Source of the DNA: Taxawa tesnikishii (nom. ined.) | Lineage: Eukaryota; Ascomycota; Dothideomycetes; Dothideales | DNA: 64,000 bases | Direction: 5' to 3' | Assembly (NCBI GenBank): GCA_030247885.1 | Contig: JAPDRO010000004.1 | Coordinates: forward strand, 496,001-560,000 | In this document: piece by piece, positions 11,909-23,378 of the stretch | How positions within the stretch are numbered: the stretch's first letter is position 1 | Layout: every line of letters begins with the position of its first letter | Notes under the pieces: generated by a model | What the model saw: only the letters and a program-made list of their open reading frames with translations | Told to the model about the DNA's origin: nothing | The model's database searches: none | Position numbers and translations under genes: made by a program

Positions 11909-13611
11909 ATGGATCTTGATACCAGAACCCGTAAGTGATTTATTTTTGCTTTGCGGGCCCCGGAAATATTCACTCTATCTAGCACCCTACAAAACTTCCG
12001 ACAAGAGTTCCTTTGCATATATCTCTGCTAGGGATCGATGGCCCGTCATTATTGTCAGTCACGAACATCCAACCAATACCTGATGCAACTAACGTTCGAA
12101 GACCGGAGCAATTGATGATGTAACCCGTGCTACATTTAAAGAGTCCGATTCCGAAAAGGCGGCGGAAGGCAAGAAGGTCATTGAAGGCCTTGCAAAGCTC
12201 AAGTATGAGCTTCAACATGACCGTCAGATATCGTAGGTTGGACTCGAATAGTCCTTTGGGTCACCACTGAACACGATCAGGCCATTGCCAGATGATGGCG
12301 AGGCGGATATTGCGGGATACAACCAGGAGCTAGAACAGCGTGGCAATCCGAAATGGTTCGAGGTTTCCTGGCTTTATTCCGAATGCTATCTTTACCGGTG
12401 AGTCGGCTTGCTCCATGAGCCATGACTGGATCCATCTGATGTGAAACAAGCTAGACGTGTAAGCACGTTGTTCAAGCTATCCACGCACTGGAAAAATTAC
12501 GACGTCTTCTCACGCCAGAAGCTGGCAACTTTCCGCTCTTCACGACCGGCTGTGCTCGAGCTGGCTGCGCGTTACAACGAATTGACCAAGCAGCTCGAGT
12601 CCAACAAGTCTACGCTGGCTTCCAAGACTGAACAGGAAAGAGAGGAAGCTGAAAGAGTTCTTTTCACAGAGATGTGCGAGATCTGCCTCTGGGGAAACGC
12701 TACCGATCTTTCACTTCTCACCAACCTGTCCTATGACGATATCCAGAAGCTCCAAGGTTCAAAGGCTCGCAAAGCCGCCGAAAAGAACATCGTCGCGAAC
12801 GAGTTCAATGCTGCGTTTGACACGTTGAAGAAGGCACAGAAATCAGACAGCAAGGAGCGCCGTGTCGATGTTGTTCTGGACAATGCCGGCTTTGAACTCT
12901 ACGTTGATTTGATCCTCGCCGGCTACCTCGTCCAGACAGGTCTAGCAACCTCAGTCGTTCTTCATCCAAAAACATCCCATGGTTCGTCTCCGATGTCGTC
13001 CCCAAGGATTTTGCGGATCTTCTTGGTGCTCTTGTCAACGCGAAGAAGTTCTACGAAACACCATCCGAAGAGGAGCAAGACAAGGGCATCACGCCACAAT
13101 CCCTGTCAGACCAGGAGCAGACCAACTTGAACGCATTGTTCAGCAACTGGAGTAACCTGTATGCTGAAGGCAAGTTTGTGCTCCGCCCCAACCGCTTTTG
13201 GACAGAGGGCGGCAGTTACTGGCGTCTGCCAAAGACCGCACCGAGTCTGTTCGAAGATCTCAAGGAGAGCGAGCTTGTCATCTTCAAAGGTGACTTGAAT
13301 TACCGGAAGCTCACTGGAGACGTAAGTTCTCGTGAAGTGATACAGGCCTTAGTCGCACGTACTAACTGGTGATGCAGGCTATGTGGGATCCCACAACGCC
13401 GTTCACTGAGGCCATTGGACCGCTCGGTCCCGGATCTGGAATGCGAACACTGGCACTTCGGACATGCAAGGCAGATGTCGTCGTTGGTCTGCCTCAGGGC
13501 AAGGATGAGGAGCTGAGAGCGAGCGAGGGTGGAGGAGGAGATAGTGGTGCTAGGAAGTGGGCTTGGAGCGGCAAATGGGCCGTTGTCCAATTCTGTGATG
13601 GCAAAGCATGA
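11909..13611 (+). CDS. DUF89 / ARMT1-like damage-control phosphatase, 6 exons, one frameshift
   Basis: Exons 11909-11930, 11983-12053, 12102-12232, 12281-12397, 12455-13321 and 13378-13611 give about 480 residues. The family (yeast YMR027W, human ARMT1) contains metal-dependent phosphatases thought to clear damaged or excess sugar phosphates. Seen: WPVIITGAIDDVTR near the N-terminus, the helical KWFEVSWLYSECYLYRR segment, the metal-site motif VLDNAGFELYVDLILAGYL, and KGDLNYRKLTGD followed by RTLALRTCKADVVVGL. Introns are 48-57 nt. The frame breaks at A5 (12968-12972): a sixth A links VVLHPK to NIPWFVSDVVPKDF. All other joins are in phase. I regard the break as a consensus error. Confidence 0.88.
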
Positions 13612-14003
13612 AGGTTGATTGGCCACGATGGACTACGCAAAGACGCATACATGGATGTAACTAGACATAGACTCAGAGTATGAATGGCACGGACTCTTTT
13701 TGCTTTGAAGCAACTCATCTGAAATGCGAGCGTTTGTCTTGCTATGAAACTTGTTGCGTAGGACGACTCCATGGGAATTCCAACTGCAAGCTGAAGCTCT
13801 TGGCCTACGCCCACACCTATACCAACTTCCACTCGACTTTGCACAATCACAACCACAACCACGCTTCACGCAAGCCTTCAATCGATTCAAGCAAAGGAGC
13901 CAAGTAGTGTCACCGTTCACCAAACCATCAATCCGTCTTGACCTCCCGAATGAGCGCGTCTCTGCCGCACCTCACATACCCTATCACCCGCAGCAACACC
14001 ACC

Positions 14004-14970
14004 ATGTCGAAACCGCAGCAGCCCACAGACGACGACGCCTCGAACCCCAAATTCAACGTCTCCTGCTTCGAGTTCCTTCTCATCGAGCTTGTACCACTAG
14101 CCTACCGCATCACAGCCGAATTGACGGCACGCGACAATGCGCTCTTAGCTTCAGCATCGCAAGCTTACCCATTCAGCAAGTCACTACCTGACCGGACGAG
14201 CTTTCGGTCGGACGTGGACGAGGAACAGGATCAGAAAAAGCGAATGGGGCTATGTCGACGAATGGCACACTGGCGGGCACAGGTGCAGGAACGATAGCAG
14301 GAGCAGAGGAAGCAACGGATGATGAGGAGACAAGGGAATCTGTCTTCTATCGGCTGGATTCGTTGGGATATAGAGTCGGGCAGGGATTGGTTGAGCGGTA
14401 GGTAGGTTTCCATGCTTCCTCCTAGCTACGCTGCCCTATCCAAAATAGAATTCCTCGTTTAGTAGTACATATAGAGAGAAGGCTGGCTACACAGTAATAG
14501 AACGCCCTGACTAATGGGGAAGTACAGGTTCTCGGCGAACAAACCGCGACCGAATACACCCTTGGATAGCATAAAGTTCATCTGCAAAGACCTCTGGACC
14601 CTGCTCTTCCGCAAACAGATCGACAACTTGAAAACAAACCACCGTGGCGTCTTCGTGTTGACAGACAACCGCTTCCAGCCTTTGCACCGCGTTTCCCCGG
14701 ACCGGAGGCGTGGGCCCAAGGGCGTGGACGAAGCGCTGAGTAGAGCGCAAGCGGTACGTGAGGATTCCCTCAATGCTCTCGAATCGACATGCAACCTACT
14801 TGGCTTCTGCGAGATGGGAGATTTGCTGATCGAAACAGTTCCTATGGTTCCCGTGCGGCGTCATTCGTGGTGCACTTGAGGGACTGGGGCTTGATGTCAC
14901 GGTCCAGGCGGAGACAACGGAGCTGCCGTGTGCTACGTTTCAGATACGCACAGTAGGAGCAAAGCCTTGA
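14004..14970 (+). CDS. trs33: TRAPP complex subunit Trs33 (TRAPPC6), 3 exons, one frameshift
   Basis: Exons 14004-14397, 14528-14753 and 14839-14970 give about 250 residues. Trs33 is a Bet3-family core subunit of the TRAPP tethering complexes that act as Rab GEFs at the Golgi. Seen: FLLIELVPLAYRITAEL at the start, FYRLDSLGYRVGQGLVER at the end of exon 1, DSIKFICKDLWTLLFRKQ and NLKTNHRGVFVLTDN in exon 2, FLWFPCGVIRGALEGLG and ELPCATFQIRTV in exon 3. Exon 1 breaks at an A5 run near 14236-14240; a sixth A joins DEEQDQKK to ANGAMSTNGTL and keeps the frame to the splice site. The middle of exon 1 is a low-complexity insert rich in Gly, Ala and Thr. Confidence 0.88.
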
Positions 14971-15831
14971 GATGCAAGATCATGATGGGCTTGATAAAAT
15001 CCGCAGCGCAGCTTGTGGGAGGTTGTATTGAATGGAGGTGTGTACTTGCCCGGAACTCTCAACAACGTAAGTAGCTTGACCCAGCGGTCGAGGTGGAGGC
15101 AATTTGCGTCTCGAGCGGCTGCGCAACCAAGCTTGAGGGGACAAGATGAAGGGATGGACGGAGAAGGATGCTGTTGACTTCCAACTTGCGACGGGGACCG
15201 ATGGAGATTATGTGTGGAGGTCAAAGAGGCCCTCTAGGTTCAAGGAGAAACACGATCACAAAGCACTCTTGACCCGTGGGGAACGGACTCGGACTTGCAA
15301 TTCTAGCTTGCTCTCATCACAACACTTTTTCAGGCCGGATGCGCTGAATATCACACCATCGGCTTCTTTTGATGTTCCGGTACAATGGTGGTTCGGAGAG
15401 TGAAAGCGAAGCATCGGAGCTTGTCGGCAGACAGCCCGGGCACTACTAAGAGGATTGTGACTACAAGATGTGGGTACGTTCTTCCTAATTTGTGTGATCA
15501 TCTCGCCTTTCATTCGGCAGTCATATAGTCAGTCCGGTAGAAAAAGAACGAGGTTGCGTGGTTTTTGAGGAACCACGACCGGAGGCAATCGAGGTGAATC
15601 ACTTCACTTGCTCCAAGATTGATTGCAATATCACGCTAGCACAAAAGAGCCATGAGCCATGAGCTATCTCATGTGACCATTTTGAGGGAGTGGTGGATTT
15701 CGTGTCAGGCTCATCCCCGAATCTTCCGCCCATTTCCTCTGTCTCAGTTCTTCCAGCTTCTCTTCCATCACACTCATCCAACAACTGCACTTCGCCCAGA
15801 TCCCGGATTCACTTCACAACACCTTCGCGAC

Positions 15832-15832
<1 letters not shown>
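14971..15832. other. Intergenic region between trs33 and the small basic-protein gene
   Basis: No supported gene. It leads into the AC repeat and the promoter of the next gene. Confidence 0.5.

Positions 15833-15864
<32 letters not shown>
15833..15864 (+). repeat. (AC)16 microsatellite in a 5' leader
   Basis: Sixteen uninterrupted AC units, ending 28 bases before the ATG at 15893. Likely within the 5' UTR or core promoter of the downstream gene. Confidence 0.95.
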
Positions 15865-15867
<3 letters not shown>

Positions 15868-15892
15868 CGGGTTCCAATATATACTGACAACC

Positions 15893-16384
15893 ATGGCGGA
15901 CGACAACGGTGTCAAGCTCAGCGACAACGACCGGAAGATCCTCTTCTCCATTATGAAGAACCTTAAGGGTGATCTAAGCATCGATGTGAGACACCACAAT
16001 CAGACTTCACCTGCTTGACTTTGCTAACCACCTTCACAGGCCGACTTCGACGCCGTCGCTGCTGAGTGCGGCCACAAAGACGCCTCTATCACCAAGACTC
16101 GTTGGGGTCAGATCAAGCGAAAGCTCAAGGGTGGTAACGGCGCTCCAGCCGGAGGTATCGACAAGAACACTCCTAGCAAGAAGACCCCTGTCAAGCCAAA
16201 GAAGGCTTTCGAAGGTGGCGATGACGCTGAAACTCCGACGAAGGGCAAGCGCGGCAGGAAGGCCAAGTCCGCTGTAAAGGCCGAGGAGATTGAGGACCAG
16301 TACGCTACGGCGACCGAGGGTGTGAACATCAAGGAGGAGATGAAGGTCGGTGCAGAGTTGGATGCGGAGGGCGAGGAGATCTGA
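15893..16384 (+). CDS. Small basic Myb/SANT-like nuclear protein, 2 exons
   Basis: Exons 15893-15985 and 16040-16384 encode 145 residues. The first 70 residues form a compact helical unit, LSDNDRKILFSIMKNLKGD then ADFDAVAAECGHK and ITKTRWGQIKRKLKG, which resembles the Myb/SANT-like DNA-binding proteins common and often multi-copy in Pezizomycotina. The remainder alternates KTPVKPKKA- and KGKRGRKAKS-type basic runs with an acidic end (ELDAEGEEI), suggesting a nuclear, DNA-associated protein. The GRKAKS stretch is AT-hook-like but is not a clean GRP core. The function is not known to me. The intron has a GTGAGA donor and a TTCACAG acceptor. Confidence 0.8.
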
Positions 16385-16947
16385 AGGATGCCTACGGGCG
16401 CAGGCAAGATGAAGGCTGGTCAACCCATCACAGTAGCGGTTTCTGCACATGGACATGCATGTGTTTTCCTCTGCCCTGCTTGGATCAGGGTGTTTCAATG
16501 ACTCAGTGATGATATCAATGACCACTTCCACATCTCCCGGCGTGAAGTGATGTGCTGAGGTTTCACTAGGCAGTTCAACTGCCTGACACGCTATCGTCAT
16601 GATGCAAACCTATAGCCACGCAGGCAGTGTCTAGGCTTGAATGGTGGGCTCTTCTTGCCTCTATAGCTGCGGCTCAGCGCCAAGGGCTAAGTACAGCGTG
16701 ATCTCTGTATGTACACAGAGTATCGGTTCAGACATCACGCTATCGTTGCTGCCTTGCGATAGCACTCTGGAGGCGGTTGCGTAGGTATTCAGCAGAAAGC
16801 TGTTTGAGCGATGCGCCGACGATTGATACATACACATAATGTACACAGAGAAACAATCCCACAGACTCATCAAACGTCCCTTTGCATCCCATAAACCTTG
16901 ACGCCTTGCTGTGCATGGTGCGATACATCTTGAACAGCTTGATTCTT
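16385..16947. other. Intergenic, convergent 3' ends
   Basis: Between the small basic protein (+) and mS33 (-). No supported gene. Confidence 0.45.
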
Positions 16948-17533
16948 CTATCTCTTCTTTCCTCCCTTGAACTTCTTCGATTCTGCAATTTGGCTTCGTT
17001 AGTAGCATTCTCTTCTATCCGTTCAACGGAGTTCCTTACCTGCGGCTGTTCTCTTCTTCTTGGGTGCACCCTTCCCTCTCGATTTCGAACTGCGATCCAC
17101 ATATCAGCGCCATCCCTCGGGTCCCTCCCCACGCCCACATCCACATCCACGTCTGCACTGCTCTTTCTCTTCCGCTGTGGCGCAGTTCCCGCTTCCACCC
17201 CAGAGCCAACAAGCGTTACCTCCTTGTACGTACATTTGCACATGTTCGACACGGTCCTCCTCCTCGTCATCATACGTTTCGTAGTCAGGGTATGCCTTCT
17301 GCAGGTCCTTAAAGGTCGCGACCCTCCGCGGATAGTATGCTGCGAATGTTGGACCTCGTAACCGTTGCCGCAAGACCTTGTTGCCCATGCGGAGGCCCTC
17401 CGGGTTGAAGGTGGTGCTGAAGATGCGGCATTGCAACTGCGCACAAGACGTTAGCGGATGCGAAGCGAACCGAGGTTGGAGAAAAAGTGTTTGCCTTCAT
17501 GAGATCCAGTATCCGGGAGCGTGGGACAGCCAT
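16948..17533 (-). CDS. rsm27: Mitochondrial ribosomal protein mS33 (Rsm27), 4 exons with a GC-AG intron
   Basis: Exons 17533-17495, 17436-17234, 17089-17040 and 16982-16948 encode 108 residues. Recognised from MAVPRSRILDLMK, then QCRIFSTTFNPEGLRMGNKV, RQRLRGPTFAAYYPR, the acidic EEEDRVEHVQI block, and the basic end RGKGAPKKKRTAAESKKF. It is a peripheral protein of the mitoribosome small subunit. Intron 1 starts GC (AAG|GCAAAC) and ends GCGCAG; no GT donor gives the conserved join, so a GC-AG intron is the best reading. Introns 2 and 3 begin GTACGT and GTAAGG. Frame intact. Confidence 0.9.
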
Positions 17534-17952
17534 GATGGATGTGATGTGCTTTGCGCAGTGTCACAGCGAACCTGATATGAAAGTCGAGGGTGAGGTTTCG
17601 GAGCGACGCGGGCCGTTCCGCGGTATTCTTGGCACACCGGATCTTGGCTCTCAAAGACTCCTCTGACGCCGCTTCCATCACGCAGTCTTTCGATTAACCT
17701 TGTTTGTTCGCATTTCCCGTAAACCTTTCCAGTGCCAGTATCTTCTTGGACTATGTCTTAACATGTCTGTCACAGTTTGTATGCTTGTCCCGAAAGGTGC
17801 AGTCGCGCATTCGGATGCTGATCAATCATGCGTCACGTAAGCACAGGCGCGCTGACTGCATGGAGTACCTCAAGTTCTTCTGTAGCTGAGTCTCCCAGAG
17901 ACTTTGACTAGGCTTTTCAGAAGACGCCTATCCGGAATACGACACTGGTAGT

Positions 17953-19610
17953 ATGGAGCGAGCGATCAGAGACGGAGGCTGCCCTCAATCCAACGCACCA
18001 CGAGTACAACGAGTTCACTTTATCACTACCTCCAACCCAGCTGCCGCAGTGGGTTCGAACAACAGAAGGCAGACCAGGTCTTTCCTAGCTCGTCAGGCGC
18101 ACGCGAGAGTCCGTCGTGCGCGTGTTCTTGCGCACCAACAAGCTGCGAAGGCTTCACGATTCGTAACTCATTTGACCGCGCCCCCAGTACCAGGTACTGC
18201 ATCGGATACGTCTAGCACAGTGTCTGGGCAAAGCTGTCAAGCTTCTTCTAGTGCTACAGATCGTATCATCTATGGCGCTCTGATTCCTGTGCTGGGCAGT
18301 GGATATGGAGACCCATTCGACACATTGGCCCTCCGCTGTAACCCTTTCGAGCAGTTCTTGCTACATCATTACACGCACTTTATCCTTCCTAATGCTGAGA
18401 TTTTCTACCCGAACATGGGAAGAGGCGCGCTTCGCCGCAACTTGGATGCCGTTTTAGTGCCGTTTAGTCTTGCCAGACTAGACACGATCAGCAGCCTGTT
18501 GCTCATCGCGTGTCGAAGTTTGGCCTCATTGTACGAGGATCATTCGTATAACTACCATGCCATGCGCTACCGACAGGAGTGTCTCCATTCTGTGACCTTC
18601 GATATTGGTAACGGTATCACAGATGCCACTATCATTACCACTCTTCATCTTGGAATCGATGAGTTTCATGGTGGCGACCTCAAGGCTGTGCAAGTTCACA
18701 ACCAGGGATTGGCACAAATGGTCACAAGCCAAGGTGGTATAGACGAGCTCGGCCTTTCAGGTATACTGGGGAGCTTGTGTTGTGGTAAGACAGTGGTTCA
18801 CTAAAACTGGAAACTCTTCATTCTGACACGTACCCTGACAGGCACGATCGGACGTCGACTTTCTATACTGGAGCCAGTCCAAATTACATGCACATCTCTG
18901 ACTTCTTGGAAGGCACTTCCGACGTGAGCCTTCCACTTGGCTTCCAAAAATATCTCGATCTGTTCAGTACCGACATGGTCGCGCTTTTGCAAGAAGTTGG
19001 ACAAGTAAACTCCGAACTGCAGCTCTCAGAACGAGGAGGGGAACATCCCAAGTCGTGCGAGAATGACTTTGCTACTCGGTTGTTGAAGCTAAGCTCTGAC
19101 TACCGGTGCCCGGCTTCCCTAAGACTTTACACAGATACGGAGATCTGCTTGAGCCTGGCGTTGATGGTTTACCTCAATGCGTGCGGGATTCGCGCTCGTT
19201 CTTTGGTCAAACCTTTCGGCGATGTCTACATAGCCACCAGGATGCGGGAAACGCTTTACCGTCTTTCTCAGGCTCCTTGCTGGCTAGAACATGCAGACCT
19301 TTCCCTGTGGATGTTGTGTACGATGCAGCTAACTGCTGAAAGTAGCGGCCATCAGCCGGGGACAGGCTATGGCTGGCGATCTATTGGTGATAATACGGCA
19401 GCTGGCATGACAAACGGAGCGGAGTCGTGTCCAGATCAGCATTGGCTTCGCGATGTCTGCGACGATCTCTTCGCAGCCCTGAATATCCAATACATGTCAC
19501 AGCTGAGTCCCATTATTGACAGCTTCTTGGGATTCGCGGAGATACACTCTGGAACCATCCTGTCGATTTGGTCAATTACTCATCCGATCGAGAACGTGAC
19601 AACGAATTAA
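17953..19610 (+). CDS. Fungal-specific transcription-factor-domain protein (PF11951-like), 2 exons
   Basis: Exon 1 is 17953-18784 and exon 2 most likely 18842-19610, about 533 residues. The N-terminus HFITTSNPAAAVGSNNRRQT followed by a basic stretch RSFLARQAHARVRRARVL is typical of the fungal regulators that carry the Fungal_trans_2/DUF3468 domain without a Zn2Cys6 cluster. The body is helical: NPFEQFLLHHYTHFILP, ARLDTISSLLLIACRSLASL, HAMRYRQECLHSVTFDI. With the natural 57-nt intron (GTAAGA...GACAG) exon 2 is one base out of frame; an extra T in T3 at 18860-18862 restores it. A weaker acceptor at 18873 would also restore the frame without any correction. The target is unknown. Confidence 0.68.
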
Positions 19611-19974
19611 CGCAAGCCATGTGGCGTTTTGCCAAGACTTGATATACCCTCTTTCGGCCTAGTCATGCTGCAAGGGTCGTTCCCGCTTCCTGCTGGCCAT
19701 ATTCTACAACGCATACATCGTCACATTCGGACGGCTTGAACCATAGCCATTGCAGAATGCAAGAATCAGACGACATTTGAGTTTGTCAGCATGCGTACGT
19801 TTTCATGGCGCTGATAAACCCGCAGGCTGTGAATGACAAATGGGCCTTCAAACATGCGGTAGCAGTTCGAGCCGGTTTGTACGTATAAGTTTGCATGCCA
19901 CCGTCTGCAAGACTCAACACCAGATCTTACCTTCGCATACACTCTCAAAATCACACCTCTCCCGCTATTTTACG
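19611..19974. other. Intergenic between transcription-factor gene and epimerase
   Basis: No supported gene; holds the promoter of the epimerase gene. Confidence 0.45.
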
Positions 19975-21134
19975 ATGTCTTCGCGAATCTTCGTTACCGG
20001 TGTCTCTGGCTACATCGGTGGTCAGACTGTCAAAGCGCTCGTCGAAAAGCACCCAGACTATGAGATTATCGCTCTGGTCCGTAACGAACAGCAGGCTGGA
20101 GCTGTCAAAGCGACCTGGCCTCATGTGACCACTGTCATTGGTGATCTAGACAGTAAGGAATTGCTGGCGCAAGAAGGCGCAAAAGCAGATGTCGTCCTGC
20201 GTGAGTGTGCTCATCTAGCTCTGTATTGAATATGGAGAGTTGACATGGTGTGAAGAGATGGCTTCGTCCTATCACATCGCCACTGGCTGCTCTATAATCG
20301 AGGGTATGGCGGCGGGCAAGAAGGGACATTTTGTTCATACTTCTGGCACTGGGATCCTGCACGAAGTTCCGAATGGTTATGGCAATCCGTCTCAGAAGCA
20401 GTACTCCGATGTTGATGACATAGGAGAAATTCTGTCATTGGATCTCAGTGGCATCCACCGCGACAGCGACGCTGCGATCATCGCGGCTGGGGAAAAGCAT
20501 GGAGTCCCCACCGCAATCATGTGTCCCCCTACCGTCTATGGTGTTGGCGAGGGACCTCTGAAAAAAGAAGTCTTCAGATACCATTCTTTATCGACGCCTT
20601 CCTGAAGCGTGGCAAAGGCTTCACAATCGGGGCTGGGAACAATACCTGGGACAGTGCGTAATCCCCCACCGCCACCGCACCGGACGCGCAAGGGCTGACC
20701 GTAACGCAGATATCCACATCCAAGACCTCGCCCTCGCCTATGTCCTCCTCGTCGAGGAGGCCCTCAAAGGCGCCAACGGTTCTGCAACCTGGAGCCGCGA
20801 AGGCTACTATTTCGCGACTGCTGCGGAGCACAAGTGGGGCGAAGTGGCCAGAGAAATCGCAAAGATTGCTCACGAGCGAGGCGCTTTGCCCACGCCAGAC
20901 ATTGACGAACTCAGTGTGGAGGCAGCATCCGAGATCCATCCGTTAGCGCCTTTGGGCTGGGGAGGAAATTGTCGGAGCAGACCAGACCGCCTGCATGCGC
21001 TGGGATGGAAAGCCTCAGGCCCCTCGTTGTTCGAATGCTTGCCAGAGATGGTAGATGTCGAACTTCAGGCAGCGGCCGCGCAGTCTTCTGCTACAACTTT
21101 GGACTCCAGACTGCAAGGCACAAGCAAGAGCTGA
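19975..21134 (+). CDS. NAD(P)-dependent epimerase/dehydratase-family protein, 3 exons, one frameshift
   Basis: Exons 19975-20200, 20256-20653 and 20710-21134 give about 349 residues. An extended-SDR Rossmann fold is clear: RIFVTGVSGYIGGQTVKAL has the GxxGxxG motif, and VTTVIGDLDS matches strand 3 of the fold. GHFVHTSGTGIL and AIMCPPTVYGVGEGP correspond to the sugar-epimerase-like core, and NIHIQDLALAYVLLVEEAL to the C-terminal substrate region. The substrate is unknown. A6 at 20561-20566 is one A short: a seventh joins GPLKK to RSLQIPFFIDAFLKRGKGF. Junction of exons 1 and 2 is phase-consistent but its first residues (QMASSYH) are the least certain part. Intact otherwise. Confidence 0.8.
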
Positions 21135-21503
21135 GAATCCGGGTACAGACGAATGCGAGCGGGTGGGGATGCTGTAACTGTGTGATATAATTGGAACAGC
21201 GGTGGTGGCCGTGATGTGACTCTTCCATGCTCTACCGTCTCTACCCTGTTTCTCTTTTCCACGTTCTCCTCTTGGACTTTGGATGCATTTGGAAGTAAAT
21301 CAACACACAAGCTTCTTGTCCCAGAGCGATGGAAGACAGGCAAGCAAAAGAGATAAACCGTGCGGGACGTTGAAACCGAAAATCATCTGACTCGCGACAC
21401 TGTATTTCTTCTATCCGTTCTATGTGGTATGTGTATATGTCTATCATGTCTACATCGCTGGCGGTGCGCGTACGCTAATCCGCCGTCTCTGCAAGCAAAA
21501 GAA

Positions 21504-21537
21504 AAAGCAAAGCAAAGCAAAGCAAAGCAAAGCAAAG
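21504..21537 (+). repeat. (AAAGC)n pentanucleotide tandem repeat, about 6.8 copies
   Basis: Perfect AAAGC units in the region between the convergent epimerase and transporter genes, 156 bp beyond the transporter stop codon. Confidence 0.92.
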
Positions 21538-21692
21538 AAACGAGAAACAACTCGGGAGTGTGTCCCACAGAACGCCCGAAGATGCTTGTCAGTCCGTTGT
21601 GCCGACTCCTGCAGCACGGCGTCAACTTTTGTTCGCGCACTCAGTGTGCGGGGGCAATGACCAGCACTGCAGACTTCATCGTGTTGCGCTGC

Positions 21693-23378
21693 TTATACAA
21701 GCTGGCCGCCAGCGTTGTTGACGAGGTCGCTCTCCTTCTCGCCGAAGCGGGCCTCCTTGACTTGGCCGGCCTCGTCATCGTCGCTGCTGAAGCCGTACTC
21801 GCGAGCTTTCTCGTCGATCTCGGCGTCGGTGAGCTTGGGGAGCTCCTTGGAGGCGCGAACGTAGCTCATGCGCTCAATGTTGCCCTTAGCGAAGATGATA
21901 TCGATCTCCTCGAGGGAACGGCCAGCAGTCTCAGGGTAGAAAAAGTAGATGATAGGAAAGAAGCAGGCGTTGAGGACGGCAAAGACGAGGTAGGTACCCC
22001 AGCCAATACCGGAGATCATGACGGGGGTGATCATGACAATGAAGAAGTTCCAGAGCCAGTTGGAGCACGTGGAAACGGCGTTAGCCTTCGCGCGAGTCTT
22101 GATCGGGTTGATCTCAGCTGGGTAGAGCCACGGCAGTGGGAGCCAGGTGGCACCAAAGAAGGCAATGTAGGTGAAGAGACCGACGGCGGCACCGTTGGCG
22201 GCAGACTGAGTACCTGGGATCAAAGCGCCGAAGACGATAACCATGGACAAGCACTGGCCCACGGTACCCCAGAGGAAGAGCTTACGGCGGCCGACGCGCT
22301 CAATGATGAACCAGGAGGTGGTGGCGAAGATGGAGTAGACGATCATGTTGATACCACCCATGAGCAGAGCGAAGCTGTGGTTACCTGGAGCGATGGAGGT
22401 CTCGAACAGAATTGGGAAGTAGTAGATGACAGCGTTGCAACCACTGAGCTGCTGGAACATTTGGGAAGAGGCACCGAGAAGCATGCGGCGAAGGTGCTGG
22501 GTCTTGCCACCGGTGAGAAGGGCGCTGTATGGGGTGTTGCCGCCAGTATGGCCAGAAGCGCGAAGGGAGTCGACAATGATGTTAGCCTGGAGGGTAACCT
22601 CCTGGTCATCGCGTGACAGGCCGCGGAGAGCGGCAATGACGGTGGTGGCCTCATCGGCGCGATCTTTGGAGAGCAACCAACGTGGAGACTCTGGGAGCCA
22701 GATCATGAAGATGCAGACAACGAGACCGAAAACGATCTGGAAAGCGATGGGGAACACCCAGGACAGGGTGGCTGGTCCGTAAGAGCAGCCGAAGTCGATC
22801 CAGTAGGCAATGAGCGTACCAATGGCGATAGTACCACCCTCGATACAGATGAGCAGACCACGGTTGGTGGTCTTGGAGCACTCGGCCTGGTAGGTTGGGA
22901 TGGTACTGGTGTTCATGCCGTTGCCGAAGCCAGTGATGGTACGTCCGATGATGAACTGAGCGGTAGAAGCGTGACCCTTGTGAGCGGTAACCTGGATAAT
23001 GACACCGAGGATCATGATGATGCCGCCACCGATGATGTTCCTACGACGGCCCAGCTTGTCACCAAACATGAGCACGAAGATGGCGCCGAACAGACAGCCG
23101 ACCTCGTAGATGGCAGTCACGAAACCTTGCCATGTGGTATTGTCTGGGGCAGTTGTCAGTAGCGCTCCTGGTTGCCAGAGTCGAGGGGATCACTCACTGT
23201 AGGTCTCTGGGAAAACGGTGTTGAAGGGCTCAGACGAGATGATGCCGGACATGACACCCTGGTCATAACCGAAAAGCAGGAAACCGGTGGTAGCGACGAT
23301 GGACACGGCCAAGCTGAGTGGTCTGCCAGTCAAGCCCATGAAATGGGGCGTTCCATTCTTGTCGGCGCTGTTCCTCAT
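21693..23378 (-). CDS. MFS sugar (hexose-type) transporter, 2 exons
   Basis: Exons 23378-23198 and 23143-21693 encode 543 residues in a clean frame. The sugar-porter signatures are present: GFLLFGYDQGVMSGI in helix 1, GDKLGRRRNIIGG after helix 2, the PESPRWLL motif after helix 6, QQLSGCNAVIYYFP in helix 7, ERVGRRKLFL between helices 8 and 9, and PAEINPIKTRAKA, then PETAGRSLEEID after helix 12. It sits in the plasma membrane and is predicted to import hexoses by proton symport. The C-tail is acidic (SSDDDEAG). The start MRNSADKNG at 23378 is chosen because homologues begin about 15 residues before the GLTGR motif; the frame is open to 23480. Substrate specificity cannot be told from sequence alone. 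Confidence 0.92.

Noticed and set aside
19858-19885. TTCGAGCC motif considered as a tRNA T-loop
   Set aside because: No acceptor, D or anticodon arm can be folded around it.
21360-22616. 418-codon plus-strand ORF antisense to the sugar transporter
   Set aside because: Shadow of the strongly coding opposite strand; its sequence is low-complexity Glu/Gly/Val without any fold motif.
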